A stretch of DNA of 64,000 nt from Casuarius casuarius (GCA_003342895.1 PTFA01000276.1:358449-422448), one strand, 5' to 3'; shown: positions 1 through 20,793, counted from the stretch's first letter. Program-made: numbers and translations. Notes: generated by a model not told the origin, from the letters alone.

Positions 1-1090
1 TACGGGCTTAGGGGAGTTTCTTTGCCTCCTCGTAGACAGTCATGCTATCCAATCACATACTGTCCAGATGCGCGTGCTAAATGAACATGTACCAATCACT
101 GTATAGTTTGATTCANNNGATCANGGTTAAAGCATATAAAAGATGCTATTCGGGCTTAATAAAGTGTCAGCATTTAATCATATTGATTGGCGTGCTGTCC
201 GTTTATCTCCCGCAGAGGGCCATGAACCCTTATTACCTCCCACAGAGAAAACAGTTGTTAACAAATGATACTATAATTCTCATTGCTGCCTTCCCATATT
301 TTATTTCCATATTACAATTTAAACATTTCTGTGGCTGAAGGAAAGTGTTTCCACTCAACTCTCTCATGCAGCTTCCTGAAAGAAGACAACTGGTTACCAG
401 AGAATTGAGAGGTATATCTGAATTGATAGGAACTTTTTTTTTTTTTGGTAATTTCTAAGTAAGACTACTATCAGATTCTTTATAGATGAAGCCTTATAAC
501 ACCTTCCATTAATAAGAACTGAAGAAATCATGTCTACTGACAACTTGTTCAAAGCTTCTGCTCCTGGTGGAAAAGGAATCAGAGAGCATTTGATGTAAAT
601 GCTGGCTGGAAAAGGGCTTGGCTACGTGAGCAAGGAACAGTTCTACCATTTGAGTTTTCTATGTTGGATGTTCATGCATTCTGTATGAAGATTTTCTTTT
701 CTAAAATTCTTTTCTTCTAAACAAGTCAACCAGCTGGAATTGGAATTTGGCTAGCTATTTGGGTAAAAATCAAGTAATATAATGTATCATCTTTGTCATC
801 TAGAATCAGATCCTTTCTTGTGCAGAAATTAATTCAGGTGTGATACTGATTGTTTTCAGCTCATGTCACGTCACTGTTCCATGATGCTTCAGTTTTCTTT
901 GGATCGTACAAAGAATGCGATCAGATGTATTACTAACAATTTCAATGCCACTGTGATATGACCTTTCTAGACTGATACAGAAGTGATGATGAAAAAAGTT
1001 TAAAACAAAAATTATTTCTTTTTGGTGGAAGAAAAACATCTAAATTACAGGGAGAGTACTGAACGCTATACTATAGGGAAGAGTGAGCAA
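1..1090. other. Gene-free AT-rich sequence at left edge
   Basis: I see no exon, RNA gene or recognisable repeat here. There are ambiguous bases (N) at 116-118 and 124, so the assembly is uncertain at that point. The only longer reading frame (81-338) spans those ambiguous bases and has no family resemblance I can name. Confidence 0.6.
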
Positions 1091-1094
1091 ATTA

Positions 1095-1755
1095 CCCTGA
1101 GGTCCAATACAAAAGCAGCTTTTCCCCAGTCACAGTTTCCTCACGAATAAAACCCCTCAGGACTGCTAAGGGCAGCCGCAGCCGCTCTTTTAGCGGGAAA
1201 GCCACCGTGCCCGCCCCTACACCGCCCCCGCCCCGCCGGAGGAGAGGGCAGAAAGGGGAAACCGCCACGGGAAGCGCGGGCGGCCAAGAGGAAGGCCTGC
1301 GTGGCCCCACGGCTCCCTCCCGGGGGCCGGGCCTCCCCTCCCCTCCGCTCCCTCCCCGCGGGGCCTGCCCCTCTTGCTCCTTCTCCCTCCGCTCTCCCCC
1401 ACCGCGAGTGGCCACAGACGGACCTGTACTGGCTACTCACCCCGCAGCCACACTTAGGCGGGCCCGTCCCTCGGCCCCAGGCTGCGGGGCAGCGAGGAGG
1501 CGGGGGCTGCCGCAGAGGCACGGCGCGCCCCGCAGCTGGGGAGGCACCGCGGGGCGGCGGCGGCGGCGGCCGTTGGGGCGGCGGTTGGGGCTCTCCTCGT
1601 GGCAGCAGCGCCGTCACAGACCCCGTGGAGGAGCAGGTCATGGCGGACAGTGCGAGGCCTCCTCTGCCCGGGGGTGTTNGGGCGCTGCGCAGGGCCGGCG
1701 CGGGGTCCGGGCGAGGCGGGAGGGCGGCCCCGCCTTTGAAAGGAAAAACGAAGCC
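1095..1755. promoter_or_regulatory. CpG island, probable promoter of an unassigned transcript
   Basis: Base composition switches abruptly from AT-rich to very GC-rich with dense CpG, including CGG-repeat-like runs near 1552-1570, and drops back after about 1755. This is typical of a vertebrate CpG-island promoter. Two start codons in good initiation context overlap in one CATG: plus-strand ATG at 1640 and minus-strand ATG at 1641-1639. On the minus strand the frame stays open for 67 codons to a perfect GTGAGT donor (1440-1435), so a minus-strand first exon covering 1641-1441 is possible. Its predicted peptide is Pro/Arg-rich and I do not recognise it. On the plus strand a pyrimidine tract followed by CAG ends at about 1781 and could be an acceptor. 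No gene can be named. There is an N at 1679. Confidence 0.7.
1441..1641 (-). other. Candidate first exon on minus strand inside CpG island (unrecognised)
   Basis: This is a 201-bp open stretch, beginning with ATG in a GCCGCC-like context and ending exactly at a consensus GTGAGT splice donor. It would encode 67 residues in phase 0, starting MTCSSTG and then rich in Pro and Arg. Composition alone explains much of the openness, because GC-rich DNA has few stops, so coding status is doubtful. A non-coding first exon, or no exon at all, is equally possible. The partner exons would lie to the left, and none can be seen in the 1.4 kb available. Confidence 0.2.
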
Positions 1756-4700
1756 TGCGCGTCCTTGTTTCTCTCTTTGGCAGGCAGAAGTCGTGTTGTT
1801 CTGCAGAGTTTTACCTATATACTCCAAGATAACATCTCCCCAATCTTGGTTCAGTTGCCTACACGCCACTATGCGGCCTTGTCTGACTGCCGTGCGGTAC
1901 CCTGTCTGGACCCGGCGAAGCAGAGCGGTTTCCCAAGGGCAGTTTGACACACAACAGACCCGTCTGAGGTACCTGAGAGCATCTCAGCTGGCACGAGGCA
2001 CCTACGTGTGGGCAACTGATCAGATCCCGCAGTGTTAGCAGTGTGTTTCGGTTGGGCAAGGCACAAGTAGCCTTCACAACATTTATGATGCTGTAACGAA
2101 CTTCACTTCCATAGGGAAATTCAAGAGGGATAAGCCACCACAGTTACTGCATTTAGGGACCTCAGCAGACCTGCGTGTTGGGAGGCAAACAAGGAGACGG
2201 GAGCAGGGAAGCGTGGCAGTCAGTAAGCCTCCCTCCTGCATGAACCAGAACTCTAGCCCATCTTCTGCCCCACTGAAGCCACTGGCAGTGCCTTGGTCTT
2301 CATAGCCCTCTATTTTGACTCCTCCCATTCATATTCAGAATTTCAGTTCTTTAATTCCTACAAGTGCTGCTGAGCTAGAACTGCTGCTGCATGCAGTGCA
2401 ACTTATTGTCAATCAGCTCAGCAATTGCCTCTATGCAGATGTTACTTCCATAACAGAAGTGCTTCTTTGTAGGCAGAATCACAGAGCTGTCACTGGCTTA
2501 GCCAGGAAAAGACGTCTTGGTTGAAGTGTTTCACATATGGCTGTTTATGACTTTTGTGCTATAGTATTACTGCTGTGTGGACTTTCTGTGTTTTGCTTTA
2601 ATAATGCTAGTGCTGTTCACCCAGAACTAGGTGTGATACTAGTTGTTATGCCATTGTAAAGAAAGTGTAAATTGAAATTTAAAATCCTACTTTTGTCTTC
2701 ATTTTGTGTTTTAAATATAAAATCTGTGTCTTTTTCCCATTTTCTGGACAATAACTACCTTGTATCTCATTTCAAGAATAAATGGCAGTGATACATTGAT
2801 GTCTATCTTTAAAATGCCTGGTGGTCTCATGTCAGTTTAAAGGTGATATTCCTTATTATCTGCATAAGAGATATCATACCTATTGTCCAACTTCATGGAC
2901 AAGAGGCCAAAAGAAGCTAAGGAGACTGATTTATTTCTGCAGTCTTTCAGCTATGACTTGCTCTGGTGGAGGAAGAGATTTCTAGCATAGTTTTGTGAAG
3001 TGTGTGGTCCTGTTCAAGTTTCTGGACCTTGATGACACAGACTTACAGGCAGCAACACTTACCTTTGCCAGCAGAAACCATGTAACCTTCCCTTTCTGCT
3101 TCAATAAGAACTGAGCCAGACTAAAGCCAGCTGAATGGGACATGTTTTTAAGGATTGCAGTGTGATAAAGGTTGAAAATACTGGCTTTAAGCTTTTGCAC
3201 AGCTGAATGATTTATAGGAAAAGTGGAAATCTTTTCCGTGGCATTCCGTTTCCCTGTACTGTTTTTAAAATCACAATTACTACCTCAGTCATGCATCTAG
3301 TAAAAGGTGTCTCTTTCGTGCTTAGTTGATGGTTACCTACCCTAATATTTTTTTTCCAAGTTATCCTGCTCTCAGTGTAGACATAATCTGCTGTCCAGTT
3401 CTATGCTCACGTTGCTAGTCTCAGACACTTTTCGTTTGGCTCTCCAAACTCTTCCAGTTTTTGCATTGTTTGTTTCCACAACATCTGAGTTGAGGAGTGC
3501 AACACTAATGACTTCGCTCCCCATAATGTGACAGCTTTAAGGACGTAGGTGTAGGCTTTTTGTGCCTACTTTGTAAACCCGAGTCACAGCTAAGCTTCCT
3601 TCAGGTTTACTGCTGCACGAACTGGCTGATTTTCTTCAGTTTTTATGATGAATCTCTGACTGATTTCTGCTGTTGTTTCTGACCTCTTCAAGTGTATTTG
3701 TATTTTCCCTTCATCTTTACTAGTACTTGAGACTTCCCCTTATTTCCTATTGTCTATTTTATTTAATTTTATTTATTTGTATTTATATCCCTTTGGATTT
3801 TTTTTCCAGTGAAGTTAAATATCATTAGTAGCAGAAATCCTGGATTCAAAAAGACTGTCTGATTCTGCTTGTCCAGTCTCTTGCTGTCTCATGCAACCAC
3901 ATCCTTATATAATCTATTATACTTACCAAGCTCCATATTTAAGAAGTTTTATTTCTTGCTCTTCTGGAACTTCTATCCTTTGATATATAGAAAGTTTGTC
4001 CAGAAATAAATTTAGGCTGGAAATTGGAAAACTAATACCTACTTGATTGTATGTTATCTTTTAAGTTTTCCATCTTTGCTGTTTGTCTACTTCGTATCTC
4101 CCTAATACTTAGGAAGAGCCGTAGGCTTATCGACCTGCATTTTGCTAGGTGAAAAGTCAATTTTTTTTCTTGTTCTCTTTAAACATTCCTATGGCAATAT
4201 CTTTGGAATGAAAGTATCTTCCCCTCAAAGGCTGCTTCCTCATCTTTCTGCTTTTGAGTGCCTTCAGTAACAGTTTACTGAAACAAGACATAGTACAATG
4301 TGTCAAATTTGGATGGGTGGGGAGAACTTACTAAATGAACGCCTTGTTGGGGAATACAAGAGGTCTAGTTTAAAGCATCTGGAAATGAACAAAACCACCC
4401 TTAACTTTAATAATATGAAATGTGAGATTTTTTCACTCACAGTAGGGATAGCTTATTCATTTTGATCCATCAAATGAAGAGTAATTATGCATATAGTCAT
4501 TTTATAACAGAAGAGAAATGTTTCTTCCTCTCTGTTTTTTCTTCCTTTAATTTACCCAGATCCTGTTTTCTAAGGGTTGACTTAGAGAATTATTTTTTAG
4601 ACATCTAAGAAAAGAAAACATTGGTACTATCAGCACTGAAAAGAGGCTTTTTAATATTTTCTGAGCTACAACTCGGAAGAAAACGTAGTAAAGCTTCAGA

Positions 4701-7087
4701 AGCTGAGGAATAAAAAAAGGAGAGAGAGAGAGAAAGTTGCTGATCCCAAGAGCAACGTGCATTTGGCCTTCTTTTTCCAGATTCAAACCATTAATCTCTT
4801 TCAGAAGAAGATACAGTAACAGCAGAAACAGCAATTGCACACAGAACACGTCTGGCAACTGTTGTAGAAACAGAGCCTTATTTAAGGTTCTGAGCCCTAG
4901 AGATTTGGAGGGGTTTGGCAAAGCAAATCAGTAGAATTTAAATGTAACAGAACAGATTTCCTTGAGGATTTCAAGGTTTTATATCTAAAAAATTGTATCT
5001 TTCAGAGGATTAAGAGTCTGCTCTTTCTCCTTTGAAATAAATATGCAAGTTCTCATTGGTACAAATCCATAAAAAAACTTTTTCTGATTGATCCCCATGT
5101 TTCAGCCTCCTTCCAGTACTATGCATTCCTAGTCCCTGGCACAAGCAACCAATTCTCTTCTTAGAGGCAAAACTCTATCCTCCTCATCTTCCTGACCTCT
5201 TTTATTCTGACGTTGGGCTCACTAACACAGTTAAGTTCTTTAATTCTAGTACCTCACCAGAGAGCTGGTCTGAATTGAGGAAGATCCTCAAAAGGAAGCT
5301 TAGGTATGCCTGTAATAATTGTTGCCAGGCTACGCAGCGTTTCTATAGCAAACCAGAATATACTAGTTAGCTAAATACAGAAATAAAATTCTTTAGTCAA
5401 ATGCCATTTTAGGAAAGTTTAAGATAACCACTCAGGTATTTCTGAGGTCTGAGGCACTTAACATCCGAGTGCCTAACAGTTTTCTTTAAAAGGTTTCTGT
5501 TACAAATTATCTGAAGCCAATTTTGGACAGCTCATTATTAATGTATATTATTTGATGCTTCCTGTTGTCTTCAAGAACAGATTTTCTTTTCCCTGAAGTA
5601 ATTACCTCATTTAATTCTTGAAAGCTTGTAAAACCCAGGGTTTTACAAGTGTAAATATCCAGAGACTTCTCGTCTAAGCCCAAGTCAAAAGTTTAACTCT
5701 CTCCTTTCTAAACATAAACATGGAGAACTGAAGCCTGCACAGTAAATTTACTGGTCACATGTACCCACACTCCTTACTTACAAGGAAAATGAAACCACTG
5801 CTTTATGACAGTAGACTGATAGTTTTTACAAGTTTAGGGTTTTTGTTGTTGTGTCTACCTGTAATTGCCATGAGTCCTTTTTTCTTTCTCTCTTTTTTTC
5901 TTTTTTTTTTTTTAAATCTGTAGTATTTCAGCCAAATTAATGTTTGGGATTTTGGATCAAATAATTTTGCACTTAATCTGTTTTCTGAACAAGTAGAATT
6001 GATGCCCGAATCACAGAAAACTCGTACTTTTCAGACTAACTAGAATAACTAGTGGAGGTCATCTGTTTTGGAATAAATGCCTTCTCTGCAAGTGGAAGAA
6101 AAGGGAGATAAGAGTGAAAAGAATGATTAAGTGAAGAGAGAGATAGGAGTAATGCTTTTGTTTTTGCAAACAAGTAGAAGATAAGAGACATCTGTAAGTG
6201 ATAAAACATCTGTAATGTATAAGTCAGTGTTATCCTTTGGAATGTAGGGAGTCCAGGATCAGTTAAGGCATAGTTGTAGCATTGTGAGCTGACACCAAAT
6301 TTTCCTACAGAACAGAGCACCAAAACTTTGTTTAAAACATGAGTTGCCACTACCACCAGAATAATTTATGTTAGCTTCTTAAGTCTGGAAAATAGCCCAC
6401 AGTTGCTTTGGCTAAAGAAACAGGTATTTTTTAATGGATTTTAGTGAACTTTCTGTAAGATGACAAATGACTTAAAATAGAGGAAAATGAGTAATCAGCA
6501 GGATCGAAATAAGCATGGAACACAGCTTAAACTAGTATTTCTGTTACATTTCAAACTGTCTTGAAACTCCCCTCTCCTCAGATCTGGTCTGGATACTAAA
6601 TACTTTAAGATCAAGTATTTTAAAGTAGATGTACATATAGAAATTTGTTGCTGAAGTTGATCAGCTGTTCTTCTTTGCATTGTCTTAGGACCATCTGTCT
6701 TCAACTTTGAATTACTGTGGTGGAGTCATCCCCAAAATAAACAGAGATCATTTTCATAAGATGATATACAACTCAGCAAGGATGCAATATTGCTCCACAA
6801 TATATAAGCAGATTCTCTTTCGTTTTTAGGAATTTTTTACCTAATTTAAATTTCTCCCTGTCAGCTGCTACATTACCAATTTGAGCTCTTCTCTCAGCAG
6901 GTGTTTTGTTTTCGTTTTCCTTGTTTAAACACACAATCTCCCAAACCTTGTTTTCAGAGACACAAGCTAAAGAGTTTGTCTGATTTGATAAGAGAACAGA
7001 TATCTGACATTCAGTCTATAATTTTATGTCATAAAATCTGATATCTTGTTTGGATGATTTAAGAAAATATATAGATATTTATATTTT

Positions 7088-7117
7088 CACACACACACGC
7101 ACACACACACACACACA
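7088..7117. repeat. (CA)n microsatellite
   Basis: About 15 CA dinucleotides, interrupted once by CG. It lies in the intergenic region and is preceded by an AT-rich tract. Confidence 0.95.
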
Positions 7118-10100
7118 AAATACTGTCCTGTTGTATGGTCTTGGTTTTTAATACTAGCCTTTTGGCATGATAGCTCTTAGTCCGTCCTGCTATAATTAGG
7201 TACCTGGAATTTGATTTCTGGCCCAAGCATATGTTAATGAGCTGATGTCATCCCACTTACTGTTGATGTGCCACTGCTTCCTTTATACTATTTATTTTGT
7301 AAATGACCATAGTGTTTGCAAAACTTAACATTGGTAGTTTACATCACTCAGTCACTTTTCATATAGTAAGATACTAAAATTGCAGAAACGAAAACATATA
7401 TGCTTCTGTCTGAAAAACATAATAGCTTTGGTTTTGTATAATAACTGCAGTTTTTATGCAGCTGTTTTGGTTATGACATATAGATTATTTAGATTGTTTC
7501 TCATTTCTTCTATTATTTATAATGGGAAAATATTGGTTTTGCTTTACATGTAAAAATATATTCCTGACTTCCTCATCCACCTAGAGACTTTAAAGAGAGA
7601 AAGACTATAATGCTAGAGGTTTTTCTTGATTCCCAAGCATGAGAGTATTTGGTTTAGAGGGAGTAGAAATACAAAAAACGGGAGCTTTAACTGGCATTTC
7701 AGCTTTCCGCTTGGAAAACTGTCGTAGCTGACAGCAACCTTACCAGAAGAGGGCAGAATATGGGAGGAAGAGTAATCTATCCTGAGCAAGTTATCGAAAA
7801 GGTTTGCAAGTTTCTTCCCTTATATCTGGTCTTCCTGTCACTGATATTGCAAAGAAACAAGTATGTTCTTATTAACCAGGGAGATACTGAGACTGATTCT
7901 TAAAATGGTCAGAAGTTATTCATGCATGAAATTCTGCAAGAGAAGAATTCTGAGAGTTTTTGGTTTCCTACAAAATTACATTTAAGGCATATACCTTTCA
8001 GTGGCTTTCATTTAGATTCCATTCATGTCATATGAATTGTCTGACTTGTAGGAAGATAGGCTTGTTGTAAAATACAGTTTCTAGGCTATTTTAAAAAAGC
8101 ATTCTTCAATAATAAATGCTTAATAACATTTTAGTAATTTACAATAAGAATCCCACTTAAGCTAGCTATGATGCTGTTTTATTATTATTATTATTTTTAA
8201 ATCAGCCCAAAGCTGACACTTAGCCAAATATATTCTTAGAGCACAGAGAGCAGAGAACTTCTGTGTTAGCACAGTTCTTGTGGAAAGCAGACTAAAAGTA
8301 GATTTTGCTCCCACCTTTGAAAGGATAGTTTTGCTTACTGGTTAATGAATTAGCTTTAAATTCTTTCATTACTTTTTTTCCCCCTACCCTATCTTGATAA
8401 ATACTGTACTATATGAGGCATCGAGTTCCATGTAGATACTGTGGTTCATGAACTTTATCTTCAGAATATTACTGGATGCTGCTGTCCCAGCAGTTTGGGA
8501 TTGGGAATCCATAGAGATGGCTTATAGCTACTTCTGGCTTCCTCACACAGGAAAGTTTCAAGTATATTGGGATAGAGGGATGCTAAGGCAATATTCATGT
8601 CTTGTTTCTTATAGCTCAGCTTAATTCTTTGTTGAAATGTTCTGATGGCCAAAAGTCTGCCAGGATATTTTATAAATGATTACACTGAGTTAAAGCCTCA
8701 GGGATATTTATATAAAGTACAGATAAATAAGAATTAATCATTACCCGTCAATTTTTAAGGAGTACTGTATACTTTTTCAGTAGGACAAATATTTAGCCTA
8801 TACAGAAAACTGTAAACAATAGTTACTTATATTTTGAATATTATGACTAGAGTTTAAATGAACTCTGTTAAATAGACTATTATAGACTTTTATATTAAGA
8901 CAATTTTATTTGTTAATATTGGTAGATTGGTATAGAAAACTGGTATTAAATTGTTAAAGGCTTAGTGCTGTGTACATAATTTGATGCTAGTAGCAACTAA
9001 AATACTTTAAAAGTTTAAGAGATCATGAAGATAACAGGTATTTTCTGGATGATAAAGTGCCTCTACAGATCGGGATAACTCCTAAGCATGCAGGTATAAC
9101 ACTAGCAAAGTCTAAATAGAAAAAGACTACTGCAGATTGTTGTTCAAAAACCTACCTGCTAGTCTGAAGTATATCCAAATTAAGATATGTTATACAAACA
9201 TATCTGATCATGTGGAAATTAACTTAATATTTCTCTACATACGTAAAAAGTACACACACTTTACATCATAAATTAAAGTGTGTTTCTCACAGTGTCTCAT
9301 GTGCTGCAGAGAACAGTGAAACTGTTTTTGTGCTATGAATGTGTATTTTCTTTGTCTATTTGTAAGATGATAGCTTAATTCAGTTTTGATTTAAAAAAAA
9401 AACCTCAGAGTGAATCCAGCCATTGGCACATTTTATACCACAAAATTTGTCCCCCAGCCAGTAACTGGATTGCAGAAGATATGCACATTTTCCTCTTGCT
9501 ATCTGGGTAGAAGACTGAAGGAAACACTAGGCATCTGCTTTGTTTTCTGCTGCATATCGATAGATGTTGGTTTGCATTCAGGAACTTATTTGTAAGGAGT
9601 ATGAAGGTTGTTAACTCTTCATTTCATTTCTTGATCTTGCCCCACACACCAAGGACTGCTCATATGTGTTATTTTTGTCTTTATTTCTGAAAATATGTCT
9701 CATCCTGTAACTGAGTTCTACTGACAAGAGGAGACAGTCCATATTCTGTAACTGGCAGCACTTTCATACTGTAAGATCTTTGGTGCTTGTTTGGGAGTAA
9801 GCATGCAATTAATATCATGGGACTGTGAAAAAGTAGCAGTTATGTCAGGCATTGCCCTTGAAAATGTGATATGTGAAAACCGAAGCTAATAACACTTGAT
9901 AGGAGTGAAGAAATGATTGAGTTTTAAAACCAGAAGTCTTGTTTTGATATCTAAACCTGCTGAATGTCACTTTTTTTTCTGAAACCGGAGTAGGCATTCA
10001 GTTTCAGGCTGAGACTCAGGTGAAACAATGTTGTTACAATGCATCAGACTCAGTAAAAGCTATGGCTAAATCAAACAAGAAAAACAACAGAATACAGATT

Positions 10101-11469
10101 TTTATATCACTTTTTAAAGATTTGTAAACATTAATTTGGCAGAGAACTGTTCATTGCAGCACTTCCTTCATACAGCATTTAACATACCTCAAATCTTGAG
10201 CACCTTACTTCTGTGGCAAAGTTTACTGACTTCAACATACGTATTTTTAAATAAAATGGGAATATGGCCTGAATAAGCTGATATGTGGTATTATTTCTGC
10301 TGTTACATAAATACATGAATTGACAGAACAGTGGTATTTAAATTGTTCATATTATAAAAGCCTTTTTCTAATATGAAAATATGTATGCTATTGACAAGTG
10401 GTAAAACCTGAACTTTGAAATTCATGCCTTAGGCCTTTGTACAAAATATCATTATAACTAGAATTGCTATAATGTTACATGAAAGATAATTGCACTATCA
10501 TTTAGGTAGGTAATCTTTCGATTCAACAATTAGAGCTAAAATCTAAAATGGCTATTTAAAACTACACAGAAGCACAAGGAGCACTACTAAAGTTTATACC
10601 AATTACTTTTCTGAACTTTAAGCCCCACCCCTTCTCTTTTTCACTAAAAAATAATTTAAGATCCAAATTATACTGATACATACAGGTATACTAACTGTAA
10701 TAAGTTTTGGTTAATAAACTCTTCAGTCATACTAGTATGTAGTCATTCTGCTATTTAAAGCTTAGTAAAACTCTTCAGTTCCTTGTTTTCAGATGAAACA
10801 TCTGAAGCGTTCAAAATCAAGTAAGGTGCAAACTCCCATTCTCCGGACAGGCCCACATAAGATCATGGGAGATTACATAGGAGCTCTGAATTCCCCTAAC
10901 ACCAATAACCCTTCCAATACCATTAAGTAAGGAGCATTTTGGGGGGAAAAATACACTGAGTTGCATCTTAAGCTGTGGCTTGATTAAATATTTCCTTTGG
11001 CTTAAGTAGCCCACAACTATCCTGTTGCCTTCTACAGAATGACTGGTTTAGAGAACTAATCCAGGTAAAAATAAACAGTGTTTTTTACCTGCTCTGCAGC
11101 TCCACTAATAACCACAGCAACATTAAGAAGAGACTAGAATGAACAGGGTGACAGAAGCTGTTAAATTAGTACTGCAGAAAGAAACATTCATTATACTATT
11201 CCTTCTCTGTCTTATGTACAGGCATCAGCTAATTAAGGAGTCTAATCTTTATTCAGTTATATTATCCAAGCCCACCTCAAGAAATCATGGTGATAACATT
11301 AAAAATTAGAGATTAGATCAAAGAAAAAGAACAGATGCAAGGACTCTTGCCGTCCTCTACTGAGAGACCTACTTAGAAGGTTGCAGGTTATTTTCCTTTG
11401 TTCTGCAGCTTCCATGAGTCATTCATTGTTTGAGGTTCACTGTCACAGGTGTTCAACAGCAGAAGTAGC

Positions 11470-11530
11470 ATTGCCTAATAATTAGGATACTGGCCTGGGA
11501 GATACCAGTTTGAAAGAAGGAATTAGAGCT
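11470..11530 (+). repeat. Possible remnant of a tRNA-derived SINE
   Basis: The stretch has a TTAGGATACTGGCCTGGGAG-like core followed by CAGTTTGAA, which resembles the A-box side, anticodon arm and B-box (GGTTCGAATCC) of old tRNA-derived SINEs in sauropsids. Both boxes are degraded and no cloverleaf can be closed, so it is not a working tRNA gene. The extent to the right is unclear. Confidence 0.25.
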
Positions 11531-12522
11531 AGGTATCCCACTTTCAGGCCAAATGCACTAAAACACCATAGAACTTTTTGTACTAACTCAATACTTTATC
11601 CCATTTTAAAAAATGTAAGCAGTGGGTTTCATTCTCAAGAAAGCTTAGGCGTTATTCTCCCACATCTTTTGACCCCTGTGAGGTTTAAACAGCAGCTATA
11701 CACCTGGCTGCTCAGGTGGAAATAGTTCTGTGCCTAAGCAAAAAACAAAATCACAGGCATGAAGGGAATTCTCAAGAAACTGTAAATACAGGCATTTTGA
11801 GGTTTACGCATCCTAAGAATAGGATCACACATTCTAGGTGAGCAGATTTTAGGTATCTCAGTCTTTTTTGAATCTATCCTATCCTGGTGCAAGATAATTG
11901 GACATTGTGGCATCTAGTTCCTATAAAATTTTGACATCCTTACCCTAACTCCCTGCTAGCAAATGGTAAATTTTGTTACCAACTTCAACAGGATAGATTG
12001 TTCAATTTGTACAAGTAGAAAAAAAAGTTTTCAATGGGGGAGTTGTTGAAGAGAATCTTGAAGTGTGTATTCACTCTAAGTGTCAGTCTTTGGGTTTGCA
12101 CTGTTTAGATTTGTGTAGGCATTAATCACCACATACTGTATTAATACAGCACTTGAATTATTGTAAACAATCTTGCCACGTAGGTTTCTAGTGTTAAGTG
12201 GCATTTTATATCTATCTTACAAAGATGCGGTAACTGCAACTGCAAAAGAACAGAACCTAGGCAGAACAAAAGGACTGTGAAAGATCCATAGGTGCTGTTT
12301 GCTTTTTTTATTTTCAGCTTGCTCACACAGTGAGCCTGCCAAAAGAATGTGTACTTGTATATTTCAAAATCTAGTATTAGATCAGTTTTAGAAGATTATT
12401 TTGAAGGAGCAATCTCCATCAGGTCCTTATTTCCTGTTCTTTCCCCTCTCCCAACCCCCTAAACTATTCCTCATTTGCACTTATTGCGTAGTGTATATAG
12501 GTAGAAAGTGTTATGCAAAACA

Positions 12523-12528
12523 TTTATT
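12523..12528 (-). terminator. SREK1IP1: Candidate polyadenylation signal for SREK1IP1
   Basis: On the minus strand this reads AATAAA, about 410 bases after the SREK1IP1 stop codon. It is the first well-placed hexamer I found downstream. Mammalian SREK1IP1 messages can have longer 3' UTRs, and further AATAAA hexamers exist, for example minus-strand 12312-12307. Use of this site is therefore an inference. Confidence 0.3.
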
Positions 12529-12935
12529 TAAAGAATAAAAGAACAGAAAGCCTTATTTAAATTTGAAAATTTGATTTAACAGTTCCAATGGAAAGTATAT
12601 TTAAGTCTGAACCTTTCTACACAATTACTTGCAAACTGAAGTTTGCCATATCCTAGTATAAAGGATTCAAAATACAAGTAATCAAAACTGAACTAAGAGT
12701 CAAAAACAAGTCCAGCTTGCATGGTTGGGTAGTAATAAACTTGAAATAGAAGAGTAGATTTTTTTCCAAATCGTCCATTTAATAATCTGAAGCACTGATA
12801 TTTGCAAATAGATTTCTTCAAAAATATATATATGTATCATTTTAAAACAACAGCATTGCAAAGCATAAATAGGTTATATTTCAAAGGAAAAGCATTCTAG
12901 TCTCTATGAAGTGGAAGCAAAAACTGGCCAGCACC

Positions 12936-20385
<7,450 letters not shown>

Positions 20386-20688
20386 GGAGCCTCCCGCGGC
20401 CGCGGCCCGCTCCGGCCGGCCCAGGCTGCAGCGGCCGCTCTCCCCGCCGGAAGGCTTTGCGCGGCGCACTGCAGGACCGTGCCACTCGCAGGGAGGACGG
20501 GGCCGCCCCTGTGCCGGGCGGGAGCAGAGGAGCGGGACGTGAGGTTTCGGGAGAGCTTCCAGGTGCTGCTGAGACGGAGTTGGTGCTCATCGACTCGCGC
20601 GGCGGCTCGGCCGGGGACTCATCCCTTTCTCCTTCCCCCCGGCTTGGGCAGCCGCCTCCCCGCCGCGCTGGGCCGCGTAGGCGCGCCC

Positions 20689-20698
20689 AAGATGGCGG
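20689..20698 (+). promoter_or_regulatory. YY1-like motif in the bidirectional promoter
   Basis: AAGATGGCGG matches the core YY1 motif often found just downstream of the start site in TATA-less housekeeping promoters. It is about 100 bases upstream of the CWC27 start codon, in the right orientation. The ATG inside it opens a 7-codon frame ending at TAG 20713-20715. This would be an upstream ORF if transcription begins before 20692. Confidence 0.5.
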
Positions 20699-20793
20699 GA
20701 GGCTGGCGGCGGTAGTGCGGCTCTGGAGGCGAGGCGTAGCGGCGCGGCGCGCCGGGGCGGTTGGTGGGCTTCCGGGGCGCCCCTCGCGCCGCC

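Larger units (their letters stand above)
1756..12500. other. Intergenic region between CpG island and SREK1IP1 3' end
   Basis: About 10.7 kb of AT-rich DNA. I found no exon with family resemblance on either strand. It contains a (CA)n microsatellite at 7088-7117, a GA-rich run near 4720-4737, T-rich runs near 5880-5913 and a weak tRNA-SINE-like motif near 11470-11515. Several AATAAA hexamers on the plus strand (one near 2777) could end a transcript from the upstream CpG island, but nothing ties them to one. Confidence 0.5.

Noticed and set aside
1207..2038. Long plus-strand frames (about 245 residues) across the left CpG island
   Set aside because: They contain an N and consist mostly of Pro, Arg, Gly and Ala. 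They overlap equally long frames on the other strand, as expected from GC-rich DNA with few stops. No family resemblance.
11470..11545. Functional tRNA gene
   Set aside because: The A-box and B-box are degraded, the acceptor and T stems do not pair, and there is no terminator T-run at the expected distance.
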